A stretch of DNA of 23,487 nt from an uncultured Leptotrichia sp. GTDB lineage: Bacteria; Fusobacteriota; Fusobacteriia; Fusobacteriales; Leptotrichiaceae. Position 1 is the first letter of the stretch. Every line of letters starts with the position of its first letter. Both the position numbers and the translations under genes were made by a program. Positions 8,701 to 15,631 of the stretch are shown piece after piece. Where the stretch lies: assembly GCA_938017765.1 (NCBI GenBank), contig CALIJH010000047.1, positions 1 to 23,487 on the forward strand, in the 5' to 3' direction. The notes below the pieces were generated by a model. It was given only the letters and a program-made list of their open reading frames with translations. It did not search any database and had not been told where the DNA came from.

Positions 8701-9269
8701 ACTTCGTAATCTATTACTTCTACTTTATTTATCTCATGAGAAGTTCTGAAACCGTCGAAAAAATGCAGCATAGGAACTCTCGATTTGATTGCCGTCAAGT
8801 GAGCTATCCCCGCCAAATCCATTACTTCCTGTACAGAGCTTGTCGACATCATTGCCCAGCCCGTCATCCTTACTGCATAAATATCCTGATGATCTCCAAA
8901 AATAGAAAGTGCTTGAGCGGATATCGACCTTGCAGCCACATGCATAACTCCGGGGAGTAATTCTCCCGCGATTTTATACATATTCGGTATTTTCAGCAGC
9001 AATCCCTGAGACGCCGTAAATGTCGTAGTCAACGCTCCCGCCTGCAACGAGCCGTGGACTGTTCCCGCAGCTCCTGCCTCGGATTGCATTTCGACTACTT
9101 TTACAGGTGTTCCCAGCAGATTTTTTTTCCCGTAGGAAGCCCATTGGTCTGTGTATTCAGCCATATTTGAAGATGGAGTAATAGGATAAATACCGGCTAC
9201 TTCAGTAAATGCATAAGCTGCATGTGCCGCTGCCTGATTTCCGTCCATCGTTTTCATCACTTTAGCCAT
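5730..9269 (-). CDS. nifJ: Pyruvate:ferredoxin (flavodoxin) oxidoreductase
   Basis: The 1179-residue single-chain enzyme oxidatively decarboxylates pyruvate with CoA to acetyl-CoA and CO2, passing electrons to ferredoxin or flavodoxin. All parts are present in order: the pyruvate-binding N-terminal domain with YPITPSS (28-34), a CoA-binding domain II, the 2x[4Fe-4S] ferredoxin domain with CIQCNQCAYVC (Cys690/693/696/700) and CTGCTSCVDVC (Cys746/749/752/756), and the C-terminal thiamine diphosphate domain with GGDGWAYDIG (964-973). Cys816, 819, 844 and 1074 match the ligands of the proximal cluster known from Desulfovibrio africanus. Length is normal for the family. AGGAGG sits 6 nt upstream of the ATG. 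The flavodoxin gene 4.6 kb away encodes a plausible acceptor. It indicates anaerobic fermentative metabolism. Confidence 0.98.
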   Translation of the reverse strand: MAKVMKTMDGNQAAAHAAYAFTEVAGIYPITPSSNMAEYTDQWASYGKKNLLGTPVKVVEMQSEAGAAGTVHGSLQAGALTTTFTASQGLLLKIPNMYKIAGELLPGVMHVAARSISAQALSIFGDHQDIYAVRMTGWAMMSTSSVQEVMDLAGIAHLTAIKSRVPMLHFFDGFRTSHEINKVEVIDYEVFDRLLDREAVKEFRERAINPERPVTRGSAQNDDVYFQAREAQNRFYEAVPDIVNNYMKEITKETGRYYAPFVYYGAEDAERVIIAMGSVNETIRETVDYLAERGVKVGLLTVHLYRPFSRKYFFEAMPETVKKIAVLDRTKEPGALGEPLYMDVRSLYYGKENPPIIVGGRYGLSSKDTTVEQILAVYKNLAQPEPKDHFTIGIVDDVTFTSLPLEEPVFAGNKDVKACLFYGLGSDGTVGANKNSIKIIGDKTDMYAQGYFAYDSKKSGGVTRSHLRFSKDPIRSTYLVTKPSFVACSVPAYVGKYDMISGLREGGIFLLNTIWDKEKLVQNVPNEIKRELAKKKARFFIINATKLAQEIGLGTRTNTIMQSVFFYLTEVIPYEKAKEYMKEYAEKTYGRKGKDIVEKNFAAIDKGTEGLEEVFVDPEWVNLEVNEEIIDSAKSEFIKKIADPINAIKGNELPVSAFIGYEDGTLENGTANYEKRGIAVEVPEWQPDMCIQCNQCAYVCPHAAIRPFLLDEQEMAAAPEGMPTIKALGKGFDNLKYKIQVSPLDCTGCTSCVDVCPAPRGKAIVMKPIESQIEKHEVEYTDYLYDKVSYKDHIMGKGTVKGSQFSKPLFEFSGACAGCGETPYIKLVTQLFGERMLIANATGCSSIYGGSAPSTPYTKNSCGEGPAWASSLFEDNAEYGYGMFQAVETIRHRMAKMMIEAENEVSSELAALFAEWRENISDGEKTTELRNKIVPLLEKETGKTAKELLELKQYLVKKSIWMFGGDGWAYDIGYGGIDHVLASGDDVNILVLDTEVYSNTGGQSSKSSPAGSVGKFASSGKPVKKKDLAAISMTYGNIYVARVSMGANQNQTLKAIKEAEAYPGPSIIIAYSPCIAHGLKEGLGKSQHEEKLATEVGYWPILRYDPRLAERGKNPLQLDSRDPAWDKYEEFLKGESRYNTLLTEFPEHAKQLFEMNLKNAKDTWNYYKRLASMDYSLES

Positions 9270-9342
9270 TATTCCTCCTAAAATTAACCTTAGAACTTTT
9301 ATTTATTATCAAAATCTTTACTTACATGGTTATATATCCAAT

Positions 9343-9370
9343 GATATAATTAAAATGTACATTTAGTCAA
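9343..9370 (-). promoter_or_regulatory. Candidate nifJ promoter
   Basis: On the minus strand TTGACT (9365-9370) and TATATC (9343-9348) are 16 bp apart. This would give a leader of about 65 nt ahead of nifJ. Confidence 0.45.
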
Positions 9371-9660
9371 GCTTTTATTTAATTCCGTACAGACTTTCCG
9401 CTAACTCCGTTTTTATTTATTTTGATAGACAAATTATTTTTTCTAAAATTTTTCGTAATCATATTTTATCTTTACTTTATTTTTCTGGATATTTCAAAAA
9501 AATATTTTATGAAACAAAGTATTTTTCTAAATGTACTGCTATCATTTTAATATACAAAATTTATGTTACATATTAAATCTTTATATATTTTAGTATAATT
9601 CCATTTAAAATATTATTTTTTAACAACACATTAAATTTATCTGTCATTTAAAAATGTTAT

Positions 9661-9689
9661 TTGATTATTTAACGATTTTATTATATAAT
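9661..9689 (+). promoter_or_regulatory. Sigma70-type promoter of the DUF3298-like gene
   Basis: TTGATT (9661-9666) and TATAAT (9684-9689) are separated by the optimal 17 bp. The start codon of the secreted protein lies 49 bp downstream. Confidence 0.6.
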
Positions 9690-9737
9690 AATCATTGAAA
9701 AATAAATTTAATAAATAAAATTAGAGGTGATTTATAA

Positions 9738-10400
9738 ATGAAAAAATTAGGAATACTTTTAATGGCTTTGACGCTTGTAACAGTGTCATATGGAGCAAAA
9801 GAAAAAGAAGACACTACATTCACATTCCAAAATTATGTCCCTACTGCTCCTGACGTAGTCAAGGAAATATCCAGAACAAAAAATTCTGACGGTTCAATTA
9901 TCGCTTATCCTGTATTCACAGGAAATCAAAAAGTTGTAACAAATATGAACAAAGTCGTAAATAAATTCGTAAATTCTTTCAAAGGAAACAAAGACAGAAG
10001 TTATAAAGTCGAATACAAAGTCGTGGGAAGTAATGACCGTTTTGTAAGTGTACTCTTTACAATAGAAAAAACTGATAAAAAGAACAATACCGTAGTCAAA
10101 TACAACGACGCCCTGACATTTAACGTGAAAAACGGAAAACAAATGGGAATGAAAGATATATTTGTTCAAGGTTACGAAACAGCTTTAAATTCTGCAATAA
10201 ATGATAAAATCAAGCAGTTCGGTCTGCAAGTAAACGAAACAGGAAAAAATAAATTCAAAGGTGCCAATAAAGCTCAAAAATTTTATATGGAAGACGACAG
10301 CATAGTTTTATTTTATAATCAGGGAGAAGGTCTTGAATTTGCTGACGGTCAGTTATTTATTCCATTTTTAACTGTGGATTTAATCGGAATAATCAAATAA
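9738..10400 (+). CDS. Secreted protein with DUF4163/DUF3298-like domain
   Basis: This is a 220-residue exported protein of unknown function. The N-terminus (MKKLGILLMALTLVTVSYG) is a Sec signal peptide with likely cleavage after SYG or SYGA. The C-terminal part, with FYMEDDSIVLFYNQGEG followed by a FIPF segment, resembles the DUF3298 fold. That fold also forms the extracellular half of RsiV-type anti-sigma factors and occurs in stand-alone envelope proteins. No transmembrane or cytoplasmic anti-sigma segment is present, so a signalling role is not indicated. AGAGGTGA precedes the ATG. It has its own promoter and a downstream terminator, so it is probably a single-gene transcript. Confidence 0.7.
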   Translation: MKKLGILLMALTLVTVSYGAKEKEDTTFTFQNYVPTAPDVVKEISRTKNSDGSIIAYPVFTGNQKVVTNMNKVVNKFVNSFKGNKDRSYKVEYKVVGSNDRFVSVLFTIEKTDKKNNTVVKYNDALTFNVKNGKQMGMKDIFVQGYETALNSAINDKIKQFGLQVNETGKNKFKGANKAQKFYMEDDSIVLFYNQGEGLEFADGQLFIPFLTVDLIGIIK

Positions 10401-10484
10401 ATTCCATAAATTTTTGAAAAATTATTCTGTAAATATTCTATAAGAAATATTTTATAAATTAAAAAAATTATATCAGTCATATAA

Positions 10485-10541
10485 CCGCTTTCCTTTTTTA
10501 ATAGCAGTTCAGGCAACTCTATTATATCGGAAAGCGTTTTT
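10485..10541 (+). terminator. Branched-looking terminator after the DUF3298-like gene
   Basis: CGCTTTCC (10486-10493) pairs perfectly with GGAAAGCG (10529-10536), followed by TTTTT. The 35-nt loop contains AATAG and CTATT, which could form an inner stem. It lies 85 bp past the stop codon. The GC-containing stem and T-run make intrinsic termination on the plus strand likely. Confidence 0.65.
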
Positions 10542-10596
10542 GTCATAGTTTTATTAAAAAAATTTAATAAAATATGTTCCAATTAAACTCATAATG

Positions 10597-10605
10597 TGAT
10601 AGAAT
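10597..10605 (+). promoter_or_regulatory. Candidate extended -10 promoter of recJ
   Basis: TGATAGAAT matches an extended -10 element (TGn followed by TAGAAT). No good -35 box is seen at normal spacing. The recJ start codon is 28 bp downstream. Confidence 0.35.
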
Positions 10606-10632
10606 GTATACATAAATTATAAGGAGCAAAGT

Positions 10633-13575
10633 ATGAGAAACACTAAATGGATTATAAAAAACACGCCTAAGGACAAGGATATAAAGATAAATGATATTCC
10701 TGTAGATAAAGATATTCTCAAAATTCTTTCTTCACGGGGAATTAAGTCAGCTAAAGATATTAAAAATTTTCTTAATCCAAAACTTGAAAATATTCAATCT
10801 CCTTATGGACTTTATGATTTGGAAAAAGCCGTTCGGGAAATTGAAAAAGCAATAAAAGAAAAGAAAAACATATGGATATATGGAGATTACGATGTAGACG
10901 GCATTACTTCTACATCTGTTTTGTATTTAGCCTTAAAAGAATTGGGAGCCGATAACGTAAATTATTATATTCCCGTACGGGACGAAGGATACGGTCTCAA
11001 TAATGACGCCCTAAAAAAAATAAAGGATTCAGGAGGAGAACTTGTAATCACTGTAGATTCCGGAATTACGGCTTTTAATGAGATAGATTACGCAAATTCC
11101 ATAAATCTTCCAATTATAATAACCGATCATCATAATTTATACAGCGGCAATATTCCTGCTGCGGTCGCAGTTATCAATCCTAAAAGAAAGGAAAATACAT
11201 TTTCTTTTGAATTTCTGGCAGGTGTCGGAACTGTCTTTATGCTTGTTTCAGCTCTTTATGAAAGAAACGGCAAAAAAGAAAACGCCTATAAATTTCTTGA
11301 CCTTGTCGCGATAGGAACTGTTGCCGATATTGTGCCTCTCCTTGAGGAAAATAGAATATTGACAAAATTTGGTCTGGAAAAACTGCCTTTTTCTGAAAAT
11401 AAAGGACTGAGTTTCCTATTATACAAGCTGTTCAACAGCAATCTCGATAGTAATGACAATCCGAAAACGGAATATTCCACTTATGACGTAGGATTTATTA
11501 TTGCTCCTGTATTTAATGCTGCGGGTCGCCTGAAAGATGCAAAAATGGTTGTAAAACTCCTAATTTCAGATAATAACAGAGAAATAGAAATTATCGTAAA
11601 AGAACTCATTAACAAAAACTATGAAAGAAAAGAGCTGCAAAACAATATCATCGAAATGGTAGAAAAAAATATTGAAAAACACAATATTGATAAAGACTTC
11701 GTAATTATAGACTATTCTCCCGAGTATCATCACGGAGTTATCGGTATTGCCGCAGCTAAAATAGTCGATACTTATTACAAACCGGTAATCATTATGGAAG
11801 TGAAAGAAGACGAGGGAATTGCGGTAGGTTCATGCCGAAGTATAGAAAATTTCAACATTTTGGAAGCTCTCCAGTCCATGCCCGAATTATTTGTAAAATT
11901 TGGAGGGCATTCAGGAGCGGCAGGTTTTACGATACCTATCAAAAACATTGAACTGTTTAGAAAAAAAATCAACGATTATGCAAAAAAAATATTGAAAAAA
12001 GAAGATTTTGTCAAAGTTATAAATATTGATAAACAAATTCCTATACAGAAAATTTCTTATGAATTTTTTCAAGTGATTGAACTGCTGAAACCTTTCGGTT
12101 TCGGAAATCCGAGTCCTACTTTCCAGACAAAAAATATACTTCTCGAAAACATTAAGTTTATTGGGGAAAGTAAAAATCATCTTATGTTCGACTTAAAACA
12201 GAAAGGTTTTACAAGTAAAAATGCGGTATGGTTCGGAGCAGGAGAATATTTCAAGGATTTGAGCCAAAATTTATTTTATGATATTGTATACAAACTGAAA
12301 GTAGAACCGTTTCAGGATAAATATTATACTAAAGTTTATATTGATGACATCAAAGTGTCAGATTTAAAAGATGATACTCTTTCTTATTATCATTCCTTAT
12401 ACAATACTTCTTTCCCTTTAAAATCTGTATTTTATACGAATATTGATTTGGAAAGTGAAACTTTGCTGAATACTAAAATCGAATTTGACCAGATTTCTCT
12501 TTTCCAAGGAAGAAAATTTGTCGGCAGACTTGACTACAATATTTCCAACCTGCTTATTTTACTGAATAAATATTACAATAGTAATTTTAAAATAAAAATA
12601 GAAAAAATAAGAAAAACTTTAACGCATAACATAGTAGATATATTGATTAAAAAAGATTATATTTTTGAGTGCTATGATTATACCGATATTTCCATTTTCA
12701 AAAAAATAAAAGAATTTCTGATAGGAAATATGGAATATGACAGTTATACAAAAAAACTGCTCGGAATATTTTTTAAACAGAATAAAAATTTGATAATACA
12801 AACTGACAATGACTTCATAAAAACATCAGGCAACTCTGAAAGCAATAATTCTGCAAATATATCAAACAACTCCGTAAATAATTATTCCGCAAAAATGCTG
12901 AATAACTTTTTGCTCACTCTGGGAATTTATTATATGAAGAGAACGGGCAGAAAAAGCAGAATTATTACAAAAAATGTTAAAAATTTTCCTTATGATAATC
13001 CGTTTATAAAAACATATTTTGATATAACTTCAGAATACGAATATAAGTCTGATACAAATGACAAAAAAAACATAAAAAATATGGAAAATTCGTCTAATAA
13101 ACAAAATTTAGATATTATGAATGATACAAAATATCCCTTTACCCTATTTTATAATGACAAAAATGGATTTGAAAAATTTCTGGAAAAAAATAATGAATCT
13201 GACACTGATAATTTGGACATAAATAATATGCAGACAAGATTTTGCTATATTTTTGATAATAAATATGATAAAAATAATTCAAATAATTCTGACTCGAATA
13301 ATTCCGAATTTAAAAAATTTATTTTAGAAAATATTAAATTTAAGAATTCTAAATCCGAAAAAACAGATATATTTTCTTCAATAGAAATAGTAAATGAAAA
13401 TATAGAAATACCCGAAAACATTATTTTCCTTAACACTCTAAAAAAATCGGAATTAAAAGATTTAAAAAATATTTACGTTGAATATCTTCCTTTAGAAGAA
13501 AAAATCAAGCTGAAAAAACTATTTCAGGAGGGCGAAATTCTCTATTCGGATGTGTCCATACCGGAAATATTATAA
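10633..13575 (+). CDS. recJ: Single-stranded-DNA-specific exonuclease RecJ, long C-terminal extension
   Basis: RecJ degrades single-stranded DNA 5' to 3' in recombinational repair, mismatch repair and fork processing. The DHH-family core is intact: DYDVDG (85-90), VDSG (141-144), DHH (165-167), the AIGTVADIVPL motif (226-236) and the DHHA1 signature GGHSGAAG (424-431), followed by an OB-fold-like region to about 570. At 980 residues it is far longer than E. coli RecJ (about 580) and longer than Bacillus RecJ (about 790), which also has a C-terminal domain. The extra sequence includes Asn/Ser-rich low-complexity stretches at about 732-752 and 879-892. AAGGAG lies 7 nt upstream of the ATG. A strong hairpin follows the stop. 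Confidence 0.95.
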   Translation: MRNTKWIIKNTPKDKDIKINDIPVDKDILKILSSRGIKSAKDIKNFLNPKLENIQSPYGLYDLEKAVREIEKAIKEKKNIWIYGDYDVDGITSTSVLYLALKELGADNVNYYIPVRDEGYGLNNDALKKIKDSGGELVITVDSGITAFNEIDYANSINLPIIITDHHNLYSGNIPAAVAVINPKRKENTFSFEFLAGVGTVFMLVSALYERNGKKENAYKFLDLVAIGTVADIVPLLEENRILTKFGLEKLPFSENKGLSFLLYKLFNSNLDSNDNPKTEYSTYDVGFIIAPVFNAAGRLKDAKMVVKLLISDNNREIEIIVKELINKNYERKELQNNIIEMVEKNIEKHNIDKDFVIIDYSPEYHHGVIGIAAAKIVDTYYKPVIIMEVKEDEGIAVGSCRSIENFNILEALQSMPELFVKFGGHSGAAGFTIPIKNIELFRKKINDYAKKILKKEDFVKVINIDKQIPIQKISYEFFQVIELLKPFGFGNPSPTFQTKNILLENIKFIGESKNHLMFDLKQKGFTSKNAVWFGAGEYFKDLSQNLFYDIVYKLKVEPFQDKYYTKVYIDDIKVSDLKDDTLSYYHSLYNTSFPLKSVFYTNIDLESETLLNTKIEFDQISLFQGRKFVGRLDYNISNLLILLNKYYNSNFKIKIEKIRKTLTHNIVDILIKKDYIFECYDYTDISIFKKIKEFLIGNMEYDSYTKKLLGIFFKQNKNLIIQTDNDFIKTSGNSESNNSANISNNSVNNYSAKMLNNFLLTLGIYYMKRTGRKSRIITKNVKNFPYDNPFIKTYFDITSEYEYKSDTNDKKNIKNMENSSNKQNLDIMNDTKYPFTLFYNDKNGFEKFLEKNNESDTDNLDINNMQTRFCYIFDNKYDKNNSNNSDSNNSEFKKFILENIKFKNSKSEKTDIFSSIEIVNENIEIPENIIFLNTLKKSELKDLKNIYVEYLPLEEKIKLKKLFQEGEILYSDVSIPEIL

Positions 13576-13592
13576 TTAATAATTAACAGATT

Positions 13593-13630
13593 GCAAAAAA
13601 GAGACGCTGTGGATACGCCTCTTTATTTGC
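13593..13630 (+). terminator. recJ terminator
   Basis: AAAGAGACG (13598-13606) pairs with CGCCTCTTT (13616-13624) with one mismatch around a 9-nt loop, and GCAAA/TTTGC extends the stem after a bulge. A T-run follows on the plus strand. It starts 18 bp after the recJ stop. Confidence 0.7.
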
Positions 13631-13642
13631 TTTTTGGAGAGA

Positions 13643-13709
13643 AAATCAACTCGTGAAAATTGATTTATTTTAGTTATATATAAATATAGCTAAAATCACA
13701 TTTAATGTG
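13643..13709. repeat. Three consecutive small palindromes between recJ and flavodoxin
   Basis: Three hairpins follow the recJ terminator almost without gaps. AAATCAA/TTGATTT is at 13643-13666. TTTTAGTTATAT/ATATAGCTAAAA is at 13668-13695, with one G-T pair. CACATT/AATGTG is at 13697-13709. They could form a bidirectional terminator set or a structured small transcript. The rest of the interval to 13863 shows nothing clear. Confidence 0.5.
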
Positions 13710-13863
13710 CTTCCCGTCTTTTAATAGACTTATTTTTATTTATAAAAATATCTTGTCTTTTTATTTATTACATTCAACCTACTGAAATAGTTTACTTTAA
13801 AATTTTCAGTTAATGAATACCATAGTTTATTCTAATATTTTAAATTTATATTCTAAAATTATA

Positions 13864-14358
13864 TTATAAAACTTTTTTTAATTCTTCTGTCCACGCTTCT
13901 ATTCTTTCATCAGTAAGGTCTGACTGATTTACCTCATCAATAGCCAGTCCCACAAATTTAGAATTTTTAACTGCTCTTGATTCACTGAAATCATAGCCGT
14001 CCGTACTTGTCTGACCTATTATTTCAGCACCTTTTTTCTCTACTGTTTCATTTAAAATACCCATTCCGTCTACATATGTATCTGAAAAAGTCATCTGGTC
14101 TCCTGAACCGAAATAAGCCACTTTCTTACCTTTTAAATCAAGATTTGATAATGCGTCCAATGCTGTCTGCCAGTCATCCTGCAAATCTCCAAATCCCCAA
14201 GTCGAAGTTCCCAAAATAAGAACATCATAATCGCCAAGCTTGTCTTCGTTTCCTGCGATATTATATACATCGGCTCCGTCTAATTTTTCACCTATTTTTT
14301 TTGCAGCATCTTCTGTTACCCCTGTAGTTGTTCCATAAAAAATACCAATTTTTGACAT
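13864..14358 (-). CDS. fldA: Flavodoxin (long-chain)
   Basis: This is a 164-residue FMN-binding electron carrier of the cytoplasm. The phosphate-binding loop is clear at residues 9-15 (GTTTGVT) near the N-terminus. GTSTWGFGDLQDDW (50-63) gives the first flavin-stacking loop, with Trp54, and YFGSGDQ (92-98) precedes the second. The inserted strand in the last third makes it a long-chain flavodoxin, as used with pyruvate:flavodoxin oxidoreductases such as the NifJ encoded in this window. GGGAGG lies 8 nt before the ATG, and a near-consensus promoter directly precedes it, suggesting high expression, possibly when iron is short. No Fur-like box was recognised. Confidence 0.96.
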   Translation of the reverse strand: MSKIGIFYGTTTGVTEDAAKKIGEKLDGADVYNIAGNEDKLGDYDVLILGTSTWGFGDLQDDWQTALDALSNLDLKGKKVAYFGSGDQMTFSDTYVDGMGILNETVEKKGAEIIGQTSTDGYDFSESRAVKNSKFVGLAIDEVNQSDLTDERIEAWTEELKKVL

Positions 14359-14408
14359 GTCTCTTTCCTCCCGTTTATATTAAATCTAAAATTTCCACAT
14401 TATAAGTA

Positions 14409-14437
14409 AATATACCATATTTTATTTTGATTGTCAA
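14409..14437 (-). promoter_or_regulatory. Strong flavodoxin promoter
   Basis: On the minus strand TTGACA (14432-14437) and TATATT (14409-14414) are 17 bp apart, with an extended TGG before the -10 box. The flavodoxin start codon is about 50 bp downstream. Confidence 0.75.
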
Positions 14438-14489
14438 ACTTTTAGAAAAACAAATTTTATTTCCCTTTGTTTTCTTTAACTGTTTTCAA

Positions 14490-15092
14490 TTATTTTTTGG
14501 CTCTGTAAATTCTATACCCTCCGTCTATGGTCAGAGTATCGCAATTCCCGAAAATTTCTTCCAATTTTTTCTTTGTACTTTTGGCACCGTGTTTTGTCTG
14601 AATTACACAGTAAAATTCTCCTTCCTCCCTTAAATGTTCATAAGCTCCCTCATATATTTTAAATATTATTTCTTTTCCTGCCCTTATCGGAGGATTTGAA
14701 AGAATTATATCATATTTCTCCGATATATTATCAAAAGCAGAGGATTTTATTATACTGTATTCATTTATATTACAGTTTTTCAGATTTTCCTCGCTTAATT
14801 CCAATGCTCTTTCATTGACGTCAGATAATGTCATATCTAAAAAAGGATAAAACGTCTTTATTACAGCCGAAACTACCCCGTATCCGCAACCAATGTCCAG
14901 AATATCCAATTTTTCTTGAGAATTAAAGTTTTTCATAAAAACTTTCAGCATCAAATCTGTCCCAAAATCGACTTTGGATTTGGAAAAAACTCCATTATCA
15001 GTAATAAATTCAAAATCTTTATCTTCTATTGCATATTTTATTTTTCTCTTTTCGGACTTTATATTCGGATTTTCTGAAAAATAATGCTCCAT
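14490..15092 (-). CDS. RsmC/YbxB-like class I methyltransferase
   Basis: This 200-residue S-adenosylmethionine-dependent methyltransferase belongs to the small-domain group that includes RsmC and RlmG (N2-guanine methylation of rRNA) and Bacillus YbxB. It carries motif I DIGCGYG (66-72), the acidic LSDVNERAL (89-97), and the catalytic NPPIRAGK (133-140), which is characteristic of N-methylation of a guanine. The short length matches a single catalytic domain, so the substrate is probably 16S rRNA but is unproven. A TAA stop lies in frame 9 nt upstream, so the ATG at 15092 is the first possible start. Its Shine-Dalgarno sequence is separated from it by a perfect stem-loop. The flavodoxin gene lies downstream but has its own promoter. 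Confidence 0.88.
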   Translation of the reverse strand: MEHYFSENPNIKSEKRKIKYAIEDKDFEFITDNGVFSKSKVDFGTDLMLKVFMKNFNSQEKLDILDIGCGYGVVSAVIKTFYPFLDMTLSDVNERALELSEENLKNCNINEYSIIKSSAFDNISEKYDIILSNPPIRAGKEIIFKIYEGAYEHLREEGEFYCVIQTKHGAKSTKKKLEEIFGNCDTLTIDGGYRIYRAKK

Positions 15093-15133
15093 TTCTGATT
15101 ATATGACTGGAAATTTCAAAGTCATATCTCCTT
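15093..15133 (-). promoter_or_regulatory. Structured ribosome binding site: Shine-Dalgarno, stem-loop, start codon
   Basis: On the minus strand AAGGAG (15128-15133) abuts a perfect 8-bp stem, ATATGACT (15120-15127) with AGTCATAT (15101-15108), around an 11-nt loop. It is followed by 8 nt (15093-15100) and the ATG at 15092. Linear distance is about 35 nt, too far for normal initiation, but folding reduces the effective spacing to 8 nt. A 9-codon frame (ATG at 15125, stop at 15099) lies inside and shares the reading frame of the gene, but its ATG is only 2 nt from AAGGAG. Confidence 0.65.
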
Positions 15134-15197
15134 TCATTTTTATTTTTCTCATTTTCATTTTTTGTTATTTTTTTATTTTTATATTTATGGTATTTAT

Positions 15198-15226
15198 ATT
15201 ATATATTTTATTCCGAGTTTTGTAAA
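15198..15226 (-). promoter_or_regulatory. Methyltransferase promoter
   Basis: TTTACA (15221-15226) and TATAAT (15198-15203) are 17 bp apart on the minus strand, giving an A-rich leader of about 100 nt before the structured start site. Confidence 0.6.
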
Positions 15227-15321
15227 TAAAAATTGAGCCTATCAAAATGTAACTTACTCATCTGTTTCCTAAATAGCTATATTTTGTAAAAATACGGTTA
15301 GAAATAAATTTAGAATATAAA

Positions 15322-15350
15322 TTGACATAGGAGTTTATTTTTGATAATAT
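15322..15350 (+). promoter_or_regulatory. Strong promoter of the HMA/sugar dehydrogenase pair
   Basis: TTGACA (15322-15327) and TAATAT (15345-15350) are separated by 17 bp, with an extended TGA before the -10 box. No operator of a known copper regulator was recognised around it. Confidence 0.75.
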
Positions 15351-15398
15351 GTATATACAAAAATGTTTCCTAATCAAAAAATACAGGAGGTTTTTTAT

Positions 15399-15614
15399 AT
15401 GAAAAAAATTATAGAAATCGAAGGAATGAGCTGCTCTCACTGTGCGGAAAAAGTGGAAAATGCCCTTTACGGAATTCCTGAAACTGAAAAAGTAAAAATA
15501 AATCTTGATAACAAAAATGCTGAAGTTGATTTTTCTTCCGATGTAAATGATAAAACAATTTCAGACATAATCAAATTCGCAGGATATTCGGTTAAAAATA
15601 TAAAAAGTATATAA
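15399..15614 (+). CDS. Heavy-metal-associated domain protein (copper-chaperone-like)
   Basis: This 71-residue single HMA domain has the metal-binding motif GMSCSHC at residues 9-15 (Cys12 and Cys15) and the alternating beta/alpha pattern of CopZ/Atx1 metallochaperones. Such proteins bind Cu(I) and hand it to P-type ATPases or regulators; other soft metals are possible. I use the ATG at 15399, which has AGGAGG 8 nt upstream, instead of an earlier in-frame ATG at 15363 that would add 12 residues before the family's usual start. A near-consensus promoter precedes it, and the sugar dehydrogenase gene follows after 17 nt, so the two are probably co-transcribed. No copper ATPase or CopY/CsoR regulator is nearby. 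Confidence 0.9.
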   Translation: MKKIIEIEGMSCSHCAEKVENALYGIPETEKVKINLDNKNAEVDFSSDVNDKTISDIIKFAGYSVKNIKSI

Positions 15615-15631
15615 TAATGAAAGGAAAAATT

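Larger units (their letters stand above)
9270..9737. other. Divergent intergenic region nifJ / DUF3298-like gene
   Basis: This region of 468 bases between divergent genes contains one promoter candidate for each. The central part (about 9371-9660) is A/T-rich, and I see no gene or clear repeat in it. Confidence 0.55.

Noticed and set aside
10485..10541. Riboswitch or structured regulatory RNA ahead of recJ
   Set aside because: The sequence matches no riboswitch consensus I know, and the stem plus T-run right after the DUF3298-like gene is explained by termination.
10349..10582. Minus-strand ORF of 77 codons between the DUF3298-like gene and recJ
   Set aside because: It needs a TTG start without a ribosome site, overlaps the end of the upstream gene and lies across a strong terminator hairpin.
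15099..15125. Nine-codon upstream frame as a true leader peptide of the methyltransferase
   Set aside because: Its ATG is only 2 nt from AAGGAG, too close for efficient initiation; the stem-loop explanation fits better, though the peptide cannot be excluded.
15258..15440. Minus-strand ORF of 60 codons over the HMA promoter
   Set aside because: It crosses the strong promoter and start of the HMA gene on the opposite strand, with no ribosome site and no recognisable product.
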